Assembly: GCA_958408685.1 (NCBI GenBank) | Contig: CATYLC010000025.1 | Coordinates: 1-27,771, forward strand | Source: an uncultured Collinsella sp. | Lineage (GTDB): Bacteria > Actinomycetota > Coriobacteriia > Coriobacteriales > Coriobacteriaceae | DNA: 27,771 nt | Direction: 5' to 3' | Shown: piece after piece, positions 15,604-25,186 of the stretch | Position numbering within the stretch: the first letter of the stretch is position 1 | Layout of the letters: every line of letters starts with the position of its first letter | Position numbers and translations under genes: made by a program | The notes under the pieces: model-generated | Database searches by the model: none | The model's input: the letters and a program-made list of their open reading frames with translations, nothing else | What the model was told of the DNA's origin: nothing

Positions 15604-16069
15604 CCGCTATCAGGACAAGGTGCTCGAGACCTACGCGCGTTCCCTTTTGGAAGCCGCCAAGGCCGAGAACCATGTGTTCGAGGACCTCGAGATGATCGAG
15701 CGCTTGGCTTCTGCCAGCCCCGAGATCATCGCCGTGCTCGACACCATGTCCAAGCGCGACCAGCTCGACCTTCTTCCCAAGGTGGCAGCTGCCTTTAAGT
15801 ATGTTGCCGAGGAAGACGAGGATGTAGTGGGCGTGACCGTCACCACGGCGATCCCGCTCGACGACGAGCTGCGTCAAACCATCACTAAGAAATGCGAGCA
15901 GGACTTCGGCCGCAAGGTATTCCTTATCGAGCAGGTCGACCCGTCTATCGTGGGCGGCCTGGTGCTCGAGGCCCGCGGCGAGCGTCGTGACATTTCCGTC
16001 AAGACGCAGCTGCGCATCGCGCAGGAGACCCTCGCAAACTCTGCTAATTCGTACGGAGGTGAAGCCTAA
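15593..16069 (+). CDS. atpH: ATP synthase F1 subunit delta
   Basis: Delta (OSCP) clamps the peripheral stalk to the top of the F1 head. The 158-residue protein has the helical N-terminal domain (YARSLLEAAKAE) and the C-terminal signature VDPSIVGGLVLEARGERRDISVKTQL. It is shorter than the usual ~175-180 but has no obvious missing part. It overlaps atpF by 11 bases and atpA by one base (TAATG), so translation is probably coupled on both sides. Confidence 0.93.
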   Translation: MPTSRYQDKVLETYARSLLEAAKAENHVFEDLEMIERLASASPEIIAVLDTMSKRDQLDLLPKVAAAFKYVAEEDEDVVGVTVTTAIPLDDELRQTITKKCEQDFGRKVFLIEQVDPSIVGGLVLEARGERRDISVKTQLRIAQETLANSANSYGGEA

Positions 16070-17667
16070 TGTCCGAAACCCTCAATGCCCAGGATATCGC
16101 CAAGAAACTGCAGGAGCAGCTCACGAGCCTCTCCGCGACGGTCGATACGCATGAGGTTTCAACGGTCGACGAGGTAGGCGACGGCATCGCGCGCGTCTCC
16201 GGCCTCAAGAGCGCCATGGCAGGCGAGCTTCTGGAGTTCAAGAGCTCCGATACCGGTGAGACCGTCTTCGGCCTTGCCCAGAACCTTGACCGTGACGAGG
16301 TCGGCGCCGTTCTGTTCGGTGCCGTCGACTCCATCAAGGAAGGCGACGAGTGCCGCACCACTGGCCGCGTTATGGATATCCCCGTGAGCCGTGCCATGCT
16401 CGGCCGCGTCGTCAATCCGCTCGGCCAGCCCATCGACGGCCTGGGCGACATCGTCGCTACGCACCGTCGCCCCATCGAGTTCAAGGCTCCCGGCGTCATC
16501 GATCGTACCCCGGTGTGCGAGCCGGTTCAGACCGGTCTGCTCGCTATCGACTCCATGGTGCCTATTGGCCGCGGTCAGCGTGAGCTCATCATCGGTGACC
16601 GTAAGACCGGTAAGACCGCCATCGCCATCGACGCTATCCTCAACCAGCGCGGCAAGGGCATGGTCTGCATCTATGTCGCCATCGGCCAGAAGGCCTCCAC
16701 GGTTGCCAACATCCGCGAGACCCTCGCTCAGCACGGTGCGCTCGACTACACCATCATCGTTTCGGCCACCGCTGCCGATTCCGCCCCTATGCAGTACATC
16801 GCGCCTATGGCCGGTGCCGCTATTGGCGAGTTCTTTATGTACAACGGCGAGGACGGCAAGCCCGCCAGCGAGACCAACCCCGGCGGCCACGTGCTCGTCA
16901 TCTACGATGACCTGTCCAAGCAGGCTGTGGCCTACCGTCAGATGTCGCTGACGCTGCATCGTCCGCCCGGACGCGAGGCCTATCCTGGCGACATCTTCTA
17001 CCTGCACTCTCGTCTGCTCGAGCGTGCCGTCAAGATGTCCAAGAAGAACGGTTACGGCTCCATGACGGCACTGCCGATCATCGAGACCCAGGACGGCGAC
17101 GTCTCGGCCTACATTCCGACCAACGTCATTTCCATTACCGATGGTCAGATCTACCTGCAGTCCGAGCTCTTCTTCCAGGGTCAGCGCCCGGCAGTCGACG
17201 TGGGTATCTCCGTGTCCCGCGTCGGTGGCGATGCGCAGACCAAGGCCATGAAGCAGGTCGCCGGTAACCTCCGTCTGGACCTCGCTTCCTATCAGGAGCT
17301 CGCTGGCTTTACGCAGTTCGGCTCCGACCTCGACGAGGCTACTCAGAAGCAGCTGACCCACGGTGCTCGCATGACCGAGCTCCTGAAGCAGCCGCGTTAC
17401 AAGCCGTTTGAGGTTGGCGAGCAGATCGTTACGCTGTTCGCTGGCAACGAGGGCTTCCTGGATGACCTGGAGATCGCCGACGTGCTGCCTTTCCGTGCCG
17501 AGCTCATCGAGTACATGGACAATGGCTTTGGCTCGCTGCTCGACAAGGTTCGCGCCAAGAAGATCGATGATGACACCAAGGCTGAGCTCTTGCGCGTCAT
17601 CGGCGACTTCAAGCAGCAGTTCATGGCCAAGCACCATTCGGATGTTTCTGGATCAGAGGAGAACTAA
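16069..17667 (+). CDS. atpA: ATP synthase F1 subunit alpha
   Basis: Alpha is the non-catalytic nucleotide-binding subunit of the F1 hexamer. The 532-residue protein shows the Walker A motif GDRKTGKT at 176-183, VIYDDLSKQA, the RPPGREAYPGD segment and ISVSRVGGDAQ, which holds the arginine finger. The C-terminus has the expected helical domain. A GGAGGTG site precedes the ATG, which overlaps the atpH stop by one base. Confidence 0.98.
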   Translation: MSETLNAQDIAKKLQEQLTSLSATVDTHEVSTVDEVGDGIARVSGLKSAMAGELLEFKSSDTGETVFGLAQNLDRDEVGAVLFGAVDSIKEGDECRTTGRVMDIPVSRAMLGRVVNPLGQPIDGLGDIVATHRRPIEFKAPGVIDRTPVCEPVQTGLLAIDSMVPIGRGQRELIIGDRKTGKTAIAIDAILNQRGKGMVCIYVAIGQKASTVANIRETLAQHGALDYTIIVSATAADSAPMQYIAPMAGAAIGEFFMYNGEDGKPASETNPGGHVLVIYDDLSKQAVAYRQMSLTLHRPPGREAYPGDIFYLHSRLLERAVKMSKKNGYGSMTALPIIETQDGDVSAYIPTNVISITDGQIYLQSELFFQGQRPAVDVGISVSRVGGDAQTKAMKQVAGNLRLDLASYQELAGFTQFGSDLDEATQKQLTHGARMTELLKQPRYKPFEVGEQIVTLFAGNEGFLDDLEIADVLPFRAELIEYMDNGFGSLLDKVRAKKIDDDTKAELLRVIGDFKQQFMAKHHSDVSGSEEN

Positions 17668-17672
17668 GCCCC

Positions 17673-18580
17673 ATGGCCAACCTTCGCGACATTAAGAAGC
17701 GAATCTCCTCGGTTACCACGACCAAGCAGATCACGCGCACGATGGAGATGGTCTCTACGGCCAAGATCCGTCGTGCCCTCGATCGCTCCAAGCAGGCCGA
17801 GCCCTATAAGGAGGCGCTGACCGACGTCATGTTGACGGTCGCCGGCGACGCCTCCTGTTCGGGCACCGATCCCATGCTGCAGAAGCATGAGAGCGTCAAG
17901 CATGGCCTGATTGTCGTTATTGCCTCGGACCGCGGCCTTGCCGGCGGTTTCAATACGACGGTGGAGCGCACGGCCGAAAAGCTCGCCGCTTCTTGGGCGA
18001 ACGACGGCATCGAGTGCGAGATCATCGCGTGCGGGCGTAAGCCGGCCACGTATTTCCGTGACCGCGCAAACGTCGTCATGCACTTTGAGGGCAACTCCTC
18101 TGAGCCCGATTTTAATCAGGCCCGCATGATCTCCTCTCATATCTGCGATGCGTATCGTGCCGGTGAGCTTGACCGTGTCGAGCTTGTCTACCACCACGCC
18201 AAGAACCGCGTGGATCAGGAGCTTCGCGTCGAGCATCTGTTGCCGCTCGACCCCGAGATGATCGCTATGGCCCACGGTCCGCGTAAGAACGAGACCGACG
18301 CCCCTAAGCGCATCTCGTCCACGTTCGAGTTCGTGCCCTCTCCCGAGCATGTTCTCGGCAAGCTTGTGCCGTCTTATATCCTGACGGTCATCTACCAGGC
18401 CCTGATCGATTCGGCGGCTGCCGAGCAGGGTGCACGCCGCAAGGCCATGCACTCCGCGACGGAAAACGCCACCGCGATCATCTCGACCCTTACCCGCACG
18501 TATAGTCGCGTGCGCCAGGCTTCGATCACGACCGAGATTAACGAGATCGTCGGCGGAGCCTCAGCATTGGAGGAACAGTA

Positions 18581-18581
<1 letters not shown>
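17673..18581 (+). CDS. atpG: ATP synthase F1 subunit gamma
   Basis: Gamma is the rotating central shaft of F1. The 302-residue protein has the characteristic coiled-coil termini: RDIKKRISSVTTTKQITRTM at the start and RRKAMHSATENATAII at the end, closing in EINEIVGGASALEE. Residues such as SDRGLAGGFN mark the Rossmann-like middle domain. AGGAGA near the end of atpA serves as its ribosome-binding site. It overlaps atpD by one base. Confidence 0.97.
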
Positions 18582-20035
<1,454 letters not shown>

Positions 20036-20038
20036 GTT

Positions 20039-20431
20039 ATGCGTATCCGCATCGTGTGCCCCGTGAGCTGCGCCTATGAGGGCGACGCTGCGTTTGTGTC
20101 GATTCCGTCCACGGATGGCGAGTTTGGCGTCCTGCCTGCTCACTCCAGCGAGATCTGCACGATCGACCGCGGTTACGTTCGCGTTTCCGATAAGGCCATG
20201 GGCACTGTCGACCACACGTTTGCCGTGGCCGGCGGCTATGCCCAGGTTGCGGACGATGTCGTGACCGTTCTCGCCGAGCGCGCTTGCGATTTGGCGACCG
20301 TCGATGCCGACAAGCTTAAAGCTGATATTCAAGGTTTTGAAGAGAAGCTGGGTAATTTGTCGGAGGATGATGCACGCCGCGCCTACCTCTATAATGAAAT
20401 CGCATGGTGTAAGCTCAAGCTTGCCCAATAG
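20039..20431 (+). CDS. atpC: ATP synthase F1 subunit epsilon
   Basis: Epsilon sits at the foot of the shaft and often restrains ATP hydrolysis. The 130-residue protein has the N-terminal beta-sandwich with GEFGVLPAHSSEI and FAVAGGYAQVADDVVTVL, and a two-helix C-terminal domain (KLKADIQGFEEKL, then RRAYLYNEIAWCKLKL). The ATG is three bases after the atpD stop. It is the last gene of the operon before a terminator. Confidence 0.95.
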   Translation: MRIRIVCPVSCAYEGDAAFVSIPSTDGEFGVLPAHSSEICTIDRGYVRVSDKAMGTVDHTFAVAGGYAQVADDVVTVLAERACDLATVDADKLKADIQGFEEKLGNLSEDDARRAYLYNEIAWCKLKLAQ

Positions 20432-20467
20432 TCAAACGATTTAGCGTTCGACCATTTGCGAACACAT

Positions 20468-20506
20468 CATGCCCGGGATGGCCCAGCCACCCCGGGCATG
20501 CTTTTT
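20468..20506 (+). terminator. Terminator of the ATP synthase operon, directly before murA
   Basis: CATGCCCGGG (20468-20477) pairs with CCCGGGCATG (20491-20500), with an inner TGG/CCA extension. Five T end at 20506. The murA ribosome-binding site (AAAGGG, 20508-20513) follows immediately, leaving no room for a promoter between them. Confidence 0.85.
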
Positions 20507-20519
20507 GAAAGGGTAGACC

Positions 20520-21803
20520 TTGGATATTATCCGCGTTGAGGGTGGCCACGCCATCGGAGGCTCCGTGCCCGTTTCGGGCGCCAAGAACTCCGCGCTCAAA
20601 CTCATGGCGGCAACGCTTCTGGCGCCGGGCAAGACGACGCTGCAGAACGTGCCCGATATTTCCGATGTCCACGTGATGGGCAAGGTGCTCAAAGGCATGG
20701 GCGCTACGATCGATGTTCTCGACGAGCACACGCTCGAGATTGATACCTCTCAGGTCGATTCATGGGAGGCCCCCTACGAGCTCGTTGCCAAGATGCGCGC
20801 TTCCACCGCCGTCATGGGACCCCTGCTGGGCCGCTTCCATCGCGCCAAAATTGCCATGCCGGGCGGCTGCAACCTGGGTGCTCGCAAGATCGATATGCAC
20901 ATTCTTGGTCTTGAGGCCCTGGGCGTTGAGTTCGATACCGCCCACGGTTACATCAACGCTAATGCGCCCCAAGGTCTGTGCGGTACCACCGTCACGCTCG
21001 AGTTCGCCAGCGTCGGTGCGACCGAGAACCTCATCATGGCCTCTGTGCGCGCACAGGGCACCACGGTTATCGATAATGCCGCCCGCGAGCCCGAGATCGT
21101 CGATCTCGCTAACATGCTCAACGAGATGGGCGCCAAGATTGTTGGCGCCGGTACGCCCGTCGTGACTATCGAAGGTGTGGAAGAGCTCCATCCCGTTACC
21201 CATCGCGTGGTGGGCGACCGCATCGAGGCCGGTACCTTTATCGTTGCCGGTGCGTTGATGGCCGACGATCGCGGTGTCGACGTCACGGGTTTTTGCCCCA
21301 TTCACTTGGGCATGGTGCTCAAGAAGATGGAGCTCATGGGTATCGACTGCGAGCGCGTCGAAGATGGCGTCCATGTGAACCGTGCCGAGCGTATCAAGCC
21401 GGTCGACATCCAGACGCTTCCGTTCCCCGGTTTCCCGACCGACATGCAGGCGCAGATTATGGTGCTCTCCGCCCTTGCCGACGGCAGTTCCGTTATTACC
21501 GAAAACATCTTCGAGAATCGCTTTATGTTTGCCTCTGAGCTGGTGCGCATGGGTGCCGACATTCGTATCGAGAGCCATCATGCCATGATTCATGGCGTCA
21601 AGGGCTTCTCGGGTGCACAGGTTACCTCGCCCGATCTGCGTGGCGGAGCGGCCCTCGTCGTAGCGGGCTTGATCGCCGACGGGACGACCGAGGTTTCGGC
21701 CATCCATCACATCAAGCGCGGCTACGAGCGGTTTGTCGAAAAGCTGCAGGCGCTTGGCGCGCATGTCGAGCATGCTACCGTCCCCGATCCCGTCATCTAC
21801 TAA
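20520..21803 (+). CDS. murA: UDP-N-acetylglucosamine 1-carboxyvinyltransferase
   Basis: MurA transfers enolpyruvate from PEP to UDP-GlcNAc, the first committed step of peptidoglycan precursor synthesis in the cytoplasm. The 427-residue protein contains Lys22 in SGAKNSALK, Cys117 in MPGGCNLGAR (the fosfomycin-sensitive Cys position) and Arg122. The C-terminal half carries LPFPGFPTDMQAQ and DLRGGAALVVAGL. The start is TTG, with AAAGGG six bases upstream; the protein sequence aligns with MurA from the first residue. It is followed after six bases by an LCP-family gene, which suggests a small envelope operon. Confidence 0.96.
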   Translation: MDIIRVEGGHAIGGSVPVSGAKNSALKLMAATLLAPGKTTLQNVPDISDVHVMGKVLKGMGATIDVLDEHTLEIDTSQVDSWEAPYELVAKMRASTAVMGPLLGRFHRAKIAMPGGCNLGARKIDMHILGLEALGVEFDTAHGYINANAPQGLCGTTVTLEFASVGATENLIMASVRAQGTTVIDNAAREPEIVDLANMLNEMGAKIVGAGTPVVTIEGVEELHPVTHRVVGDRIEAGTFIVAGALMADDRGVDVTGFCPIHLGMVLKKMELMGIDCERVEDGVHVNRAERIKPVDIQTLPFPGFPTDMQAQIMVLSALADGSSVITENIFENRFMFASELVRMGADIRIESHHAMIHGVKGFSGAQVTSPDLRGGAALVVAGLIADGTTEVSAIHHIKRGYERFVEKLQALGAHVEHATVPDPVIY

Positions 21804-21815
21804 TATAGGTTGCCT

Positions 21816-23051
21816 ATGTTTAATAAAAAGCCCCTCGCGGATACCACCACCCGAAGACCCTCAACTGGTGCGCAGGCCAAGATCTACAGTCGCGATAACG
21901 TGGCTCGCTATTCCGAGCGCGCTCGTCAACGTCGCCGTAGCCACACGATTCGTCACGTCGCGCTCATTGTCGTGCTTGGCGTGCTGCTGAGTGCCACTAC
22001 CGCTGCCGGCCTGTGGTTTGCCACCATTATGGGCAAGCTCGGCGATTCTAATGTCATTACCGACAATCTGCGTCGGGTTCTGGTTGACACCGATGAGGCA
22101 AAGGATCCGTTCTACGTGCTGCTTCTTGGCACCGACGGCCGCCCGGGCGAGGATACGTATCGTGCCGACTCGATTATCCTGGCACGCATCGACCCCACGC
22201 AAAAGCAGGCGACACTCATTTCCGTTCCGCGCGACACCAAGGTCGAGTACAAGGGCGAGACCATGAAGATCAACGCCTGCCATACCGTTGGCGGCGCCGA
22301 GGCCATGGTCGAGGCGGTCAACGAGCTGTGCGGTGTTCAGATTTCCCACTATGCCGAGGTCAGCTTCGACGGTATGCAGGCGCTGATTGATTCGGTTGGC
22401 GGTATCGACATTAACGCAACCGATGATGTTGACGACCCCGAGCATCTGGATATTAAGATTACCGCTGGCCAGCAGCATATGGACGGTGCCACCGCCCTTA
22501 CCTATGCCCGCTGCCGCTACACCTATGCCGACGGCGATTACACGCGTATGCGCCACCAGCGTCAGGTGCTTGGCGCCCTTGCCAACCAGATTCTCAATAA
22601 CTTCGATGCCACGAAGATCTTTGGCCTGGTTAATTCGCTGTCCGATATGCTCGTAACCGATATGAGCGTTCAGGATATCGTGGCTACGGTCAACGCCATG
22701 CGCGGTATGGATGTCGACGGTATCTACTCGGCCAACCTGCCCTCGTACGCCGACGACAGCACCATGATCGACGGTGTGAGCTACGTCTTTGTCTATGAGG
22801 ACGAGCTGAAGGAAATGATGGAGCGCGTCGATGCCGGCAAGGATCCCAAGGGTCCCAACACCATGGGTCTTTCCGACGGTTCCAGCTCTACGATTGGCGA
22901 CCTGAACAACAACACGTCTGACGACTACGCAAACGGTACCGCAACCTCATCGGTCAGCTCTGACGATTCCGATGACTCAAGCGATTCGAGCGATTCGGAC
23001 TACTACGAAGAGCCCACCGGCGACGGCAACGGCTACGAAGCCAACTACTAG
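21816..23051 (+). CDS. LytR-CpsA-Psr family cell-wall polymer ligase
   Basis: LCP proteins move undecaprenyl-phosphate-linked polymers onto peptidoglycan. The 411-residue protein has a basic cytoplasmic head (RYSERARQRRRS), a single membrane helix at about 48-70, and the extracellular LCP domain. Typical motifs are FYVLLLGTDGR, ADSIILARIDP (Arg116 and Asp118 region), LISVPRDTKVEY (134-145), KINACHTVGG, VGGIDI and YARCRY...GDYTRMRHQRQVL. The C-terminal ~50 residues are a low-complexity Ser/Asp tail. The ATG at 21816 is preferred over a TTG two codons earlier. It sits just behind murA, which supports an envelope role. Confidence 0.92.
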   Translation: MFNKKPLADTTTRRPSTGAQAKIYSRDNVARYSERARQRRRSHTIRHVALIVVLGVLLSATTAAGLWFATIMGKLGDSNVITDNLRRVLVDTDEAKDPFYVLLLGTDGRPGEDTYRADSIILARIDPTQKQATLISVPRDTKVEYKGETMKINACHTVGGAEAMVEAVNELCGVQISHYAEVSFDGMQALIDSVGGIDINATDDVDDPEHLDIKITAGQQHMDGATALTYARCRYTYADGDYTRMRHQRQVLGALANQILNNFDATKIFGLVNSLSDMLVTDMSVQDIVATVNAMRGMDVDGIYSANLPSYADDSTMIDGVSYVFVYEDELKEMMERVDAGKDPKGPNTMGLSDGSSSTIGDLNNNTSDDYANGTATSSVSSDDSDDSSDSSDSDYYEEPTGDGNGYEANY

Positions 23052-23052
23052 A

Positions 23053-23080
23053 GTTACGCGGGTTTACCTAACCGCGTAAC
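23053..23080 (+). other. Hairpin after the LCP gene (leading hairpin of repeat element copy B)
   Basis: GTTACGCGG pairs with CCGCGTAAC, starting two bases after the stop codon. The apex reads GTTTACCTAAC. It corresponds in position and loop to 7324-7347, but the lower stem has different base pairs. Confidence 0.7.
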
Positions 23081-23085
23081 CGCTT

Positions 23086-23282
23086 GACGCTGCAAACCCG
23101 CCAGAGCGGCAATCTGCCTTTCAACTTCGGCGGCATGATCAAAAGATCAATGCCGCCTTGTTTCAAGGCACCTTGCTCGCTCTGGCGGGTTTTCGCTGTC
23201 CGCGCCAAAACATCGGCGTTGCCGGAACACTTGGCACTTGGGGACGTTCCTTTTGTGCCGGCAGTTTGGGACACTCCTTGCG
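23086..23282 (+). repeat. Structured dispersed element, copy B
   Basis: It begins with GACGCTGC. The outer stem is a perfect 15-bp pair (23094-23108 with 23178-23192) plus CAA/TTG. The middle stem is TGCCTT (23115-23120) with AAGGCA (23165-23170). The inner stem is GGCGGCAT-GATC (23129-23140) with GATC-A-ATGCCGCC (23145-23157) around an AAAA loop. The tail block at 23231-23281 matches 7521-7571 with three differences. The outer stem ends in GGGTTTT and may also terminate LCP transcription. Confidence 0.7.
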
Positions 23283-23321
23283 TTAAGAGGCTGGCGTGCG
23301 TCAACCTGTTCTCATTGCAGC

Positions 23322-23359
23322 AAAAAATCGCCCCGTTCTTGCTTGAGGACGGGGCGATT
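23322..23359 (-). terminator. Terminator of pepT
   Basis: AATCGCCCCGT and ACGGGGCGATT form an 11-bp stem across a 12-base loop. Read on the minus strand it is followed by six T, 27 bases after the pepT stop. A weaker T run on the other side might stop plus-strand transcripts as well. Confidence 0.85.
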
Positions 23360-23385
23360 CGTCTTTTGGACTTGTGCAGCCAGAC

Positions 23386-24633
23386 TTATGCAAAGCGGGC
23401 GACGAGCTCCTGGAGCACGTCGGTCATCTTGACGAGCGAACTGACCGGGACGAACTCGTTGACGCCGTGGTAGCAATAGCCGCCGGTGGAAAGGTTGGGG
23501 CAGGGCAGACCGCGGAACGACAGCTGAGCGCCGTCGGTGCCGCCACGAATCGGCAGCACTTGGGGCTCAACGCCGCAGGCAAGATAGGCTTCCTTGGCAA
23601 CATCAATAAGCTCGGGATAGTCACGAACGATCTCGGCCATATTTCGATACTGCTGCTTAATCTCGACCGTCACGCGCTCCTCACCTAGACGCTGGTTGAG
23701 CATCGAGGCGGCGGCATCAATAAGGTCGAGTTTCTGCTGGAACTTGGCGGCGTCATGGTCGCGGACGATATAGCGCGCTGTGGCGTGATCGACGGTCGCA
23801 GATACACCCTCAAGGTGATAAAAGCCCTCGTAGCCTTCCGTATACTCCGGTCGCTGCACGTAGGGGAGCAACGCGTTGAAGTCGCAGAACAGATTGCCTG
23901 CGTTGACCATACGGCCCTTAGCGTCGCCCGGGTGGATGGACTGGCCCTCAAAGCGGACGGTCGCCTCGGCGGCGTTAAAGCACTCCCACTCCAGTTCGCC
24001 GATGGGGCCGCCGTCGACCGTGTAGGCGTACTTGCAGCCAAAGGTATCGATATCCAACAGCTCGGCTCCGTGGCCGATCTCCTCGTCAGGGCAGAAGCAA
24101 ATGCCGAGTGCGGGATGGGGCAGAGAAGGGTCCTGAGCGATACGCGCGACAAGCGACATGATCTCGGCGACGCCTGCCTTGTCATCCGCGCCCAGCAGCG
24201 TGGTGCCATCGCTGCAGACCAGGTCCTCACCCGCGAGGTCATTCAGGGCGGGAAGCTTGGCGGTACTCATGGCAACGGGCTTACCGTCAACCGTGCCGCA
24301 GACCAGGTCGCCGCCTTCGTAGTGTACGATGTGCGGCTTCACGCCGGCGCCCGGTGCAACTTCGGTGGTGTCGAGATGGGCGATCAGGCCCAGGGCGGGC
24401 TTGTCCTCAGCGCCCGCACTTGCGGGGATATGCGCGCAGACATAGGCGTGCTCGGTCACGTGGGCATCTTCCGCACCAAGCTCGCGCAGCTCTTCAGCCA
24501 GCACGTTGGCAAGGTCAAACTGAACGGCGCTCGAGGGTACCTGGTCGCAGTTTGCATCCTCGGACTGCGTGTTGATCTGGACGTAGCGCAAAAAGCGCTC
24601 GAGGACATCGGGGCTCGTGGTGGTGTTTTCCAT
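23386..24633 (-). CDS. pepT: Tripeptide aminopeptidase (peptidase T)
   Basis: PepT is a cytoplasmic di-zinc M20B peptidase that removes the N-terminal residue from tripeptides. The 415-residue protein shows the metal and catalytic motifs in order: HLDT (His86, Asp88), LLGADDKAG (Asp150/151), DEEIGHG (catalytic Glu184, ligand Glu185), YTVDGG (Asp207) and a C-terminal YCYHG histidine. GGTDGAQLS is also typical. The ATG at 24633 has GGAG eight bases upstream, and family homology begins there. A longer frame to 24729 would cross the divergent promoter region and is not favoured. It is transcribed away from a DtxR-family regulator, with a shared palindrome between them. Confidence 0.95.
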   Translation of the reverse strand: MENTTTSPDVLERFLRYVQINTQSEDANCDQVPSSAVQFDLANVLAEELRELGAEDAHVTEHAYVCAHIPASAGAEDKPALGLIAHLDTTEVAPGAGVKPHIVHYEGGDLVCGTVDGKPVAMSTAKLPALNDLAGEDLVCSDGTTLLGADDKAGVAEIMSLVARIAQDPSLPHPALGICFCPDEEIGHGAELLDIDTFGCKYAYTVDGGPIGELEWECFNAAEATVRFEGQSIHPGDAKGRMVNAGNLFCDFNALLPYVQRPEYTEGYEGFYHLEGVSATVDHATARYIVRDHDAAKFQQKLDLIDAAASMLNQRLGEERVTVEIKQQYRNMAEIVRDYPELIDVAKEAYLACGVEPQVLPIRGGTDGAQLSFRGLPCPNLSTGGYCYHGVNEFVPVSSLVKMTDVLQELVARFA

Positions 24634-24671
24634 AAAGACCGCTCCAATCTTGGTCGTCGTGTGCAACAAGA

Positions 24672-24722
24672 ACTCTAGCACGGTATGCCACGGCATACCA
24701 CGACGCTTGGATGGGGTAGAAT
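24672..24722. promoter_or_regulatory. Divergent promoter region of pepT and the metal-type regulator
   Basis: For the plus strand, a TAGAAT -10 box lies at 24717-24722, with no good TTGACA-like box at 17 bases. For the minus strand, an extended TGCTAGAGT -10 box occupies 24672-24680, with TGGTAT 17 bases upstream. Both -35 positions fall inside the palindrome at 24682-24699. Confidence 0.5.
24682..24699. promoter_or_regulatory. Palindromic operator candidate
   Basis: GGTATGCC-AC-GGCATACC is a perfect 8+8 inverted repeat. It overlaps the expected -35 regions of both divergent genes. It could be the binding site of the DtxR/MntR-like regulator encoded next to it, giving autoregulation and control of pepT. 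That link is inferred from position. Confidence 0.55.
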
Positions 24723-24753
24723 CAGCCATTGAATGCAGAAGGGACGGAAGATC

Positions 24754-25176
24754 ATGGATACGACAAATAGCTCGCGCGAACTACATCTGACGGTGGCGAA
24801 CGAAGACTACTTGGAGTGCATGGTTCGCATTGAAAGCGAAGAGGGGGAAACCAACGGCGTGCGATCGGTCGACATCGCGCAGCGTCTTGGCGTCTCCAAG
24901 GCATCGGTCAATAAGGCGGTTTCGGCGCTCAAGGCATCCGAACTTGTCGAGCAATCGCACTACGGCAAGGTAGTCCTGACCGATCGCGGCCGCGAGGTTG
25001 GTACGGCTATCTGGTGCCGTCATCGCTTCATCCGCACGTTTTTGGTTCAGGAGCTCGGTGTCGAATTTGAGCGAGCCGATTCCGAGGCCTGCATGATGGA
25101 GCATGCGCTTTCCGAGGACACGATGAACCGCTGGCTCGCCTATCTCGAAAAGCAGGGAATCAGCGTCGAGGAATAG
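24754..25176 (+). CDS. DtxR/MntR-family metal-dependent transcriptional regulator
   Basis: The 140-residue protein has a winged helix at about 36-78 (SVDIAQRLGVSKASVNKAVS, then VVLTDRGRE) and a dimerisation domain with EACMMEHALS (111-120). It lacks the C-terminal SH3-like domain, as in MntR (about 142 residues). Comparison by eye gives metal-site residues Asp18 and Glu21 (as in MntR Asp8/Glu11), His90, Cys113 (as in DtxR Cys102, where MntR has Glu99), Glu116 and His117. The site therefore looks mixed between manganese and iron types. The start at 24754 has GAAGGGACGGAAG upstream; an earlier in-frame ATG at 24733 precedes that site and is less likely. A homocysteine methyltransferase gene follows after ten bases, probably in one operon. 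Confidence 0.87.
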   Translation: MDTTNSSRELHLTVANEDYLECMVRIESEEGETNGVRSVDIAQRLGVSKASVNKAVSALKASELVEQSHYGKVVLTDRGREVGTAIWCRHRFIRTFLVQELGVEFERADSEACMMEHALSEDTMNRWLAYLEKQGISVEE

Positions 25177-25186
25177 CGGGATATAT

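Noticed and set aside
23084..23473. Plus-strand open frame of 129 codons between the LCP gene and pepT
   Set aside because: It runs through repeat copy B and then into pepT on the wrong strand. There is no ribosome-binding site or family resemblance.
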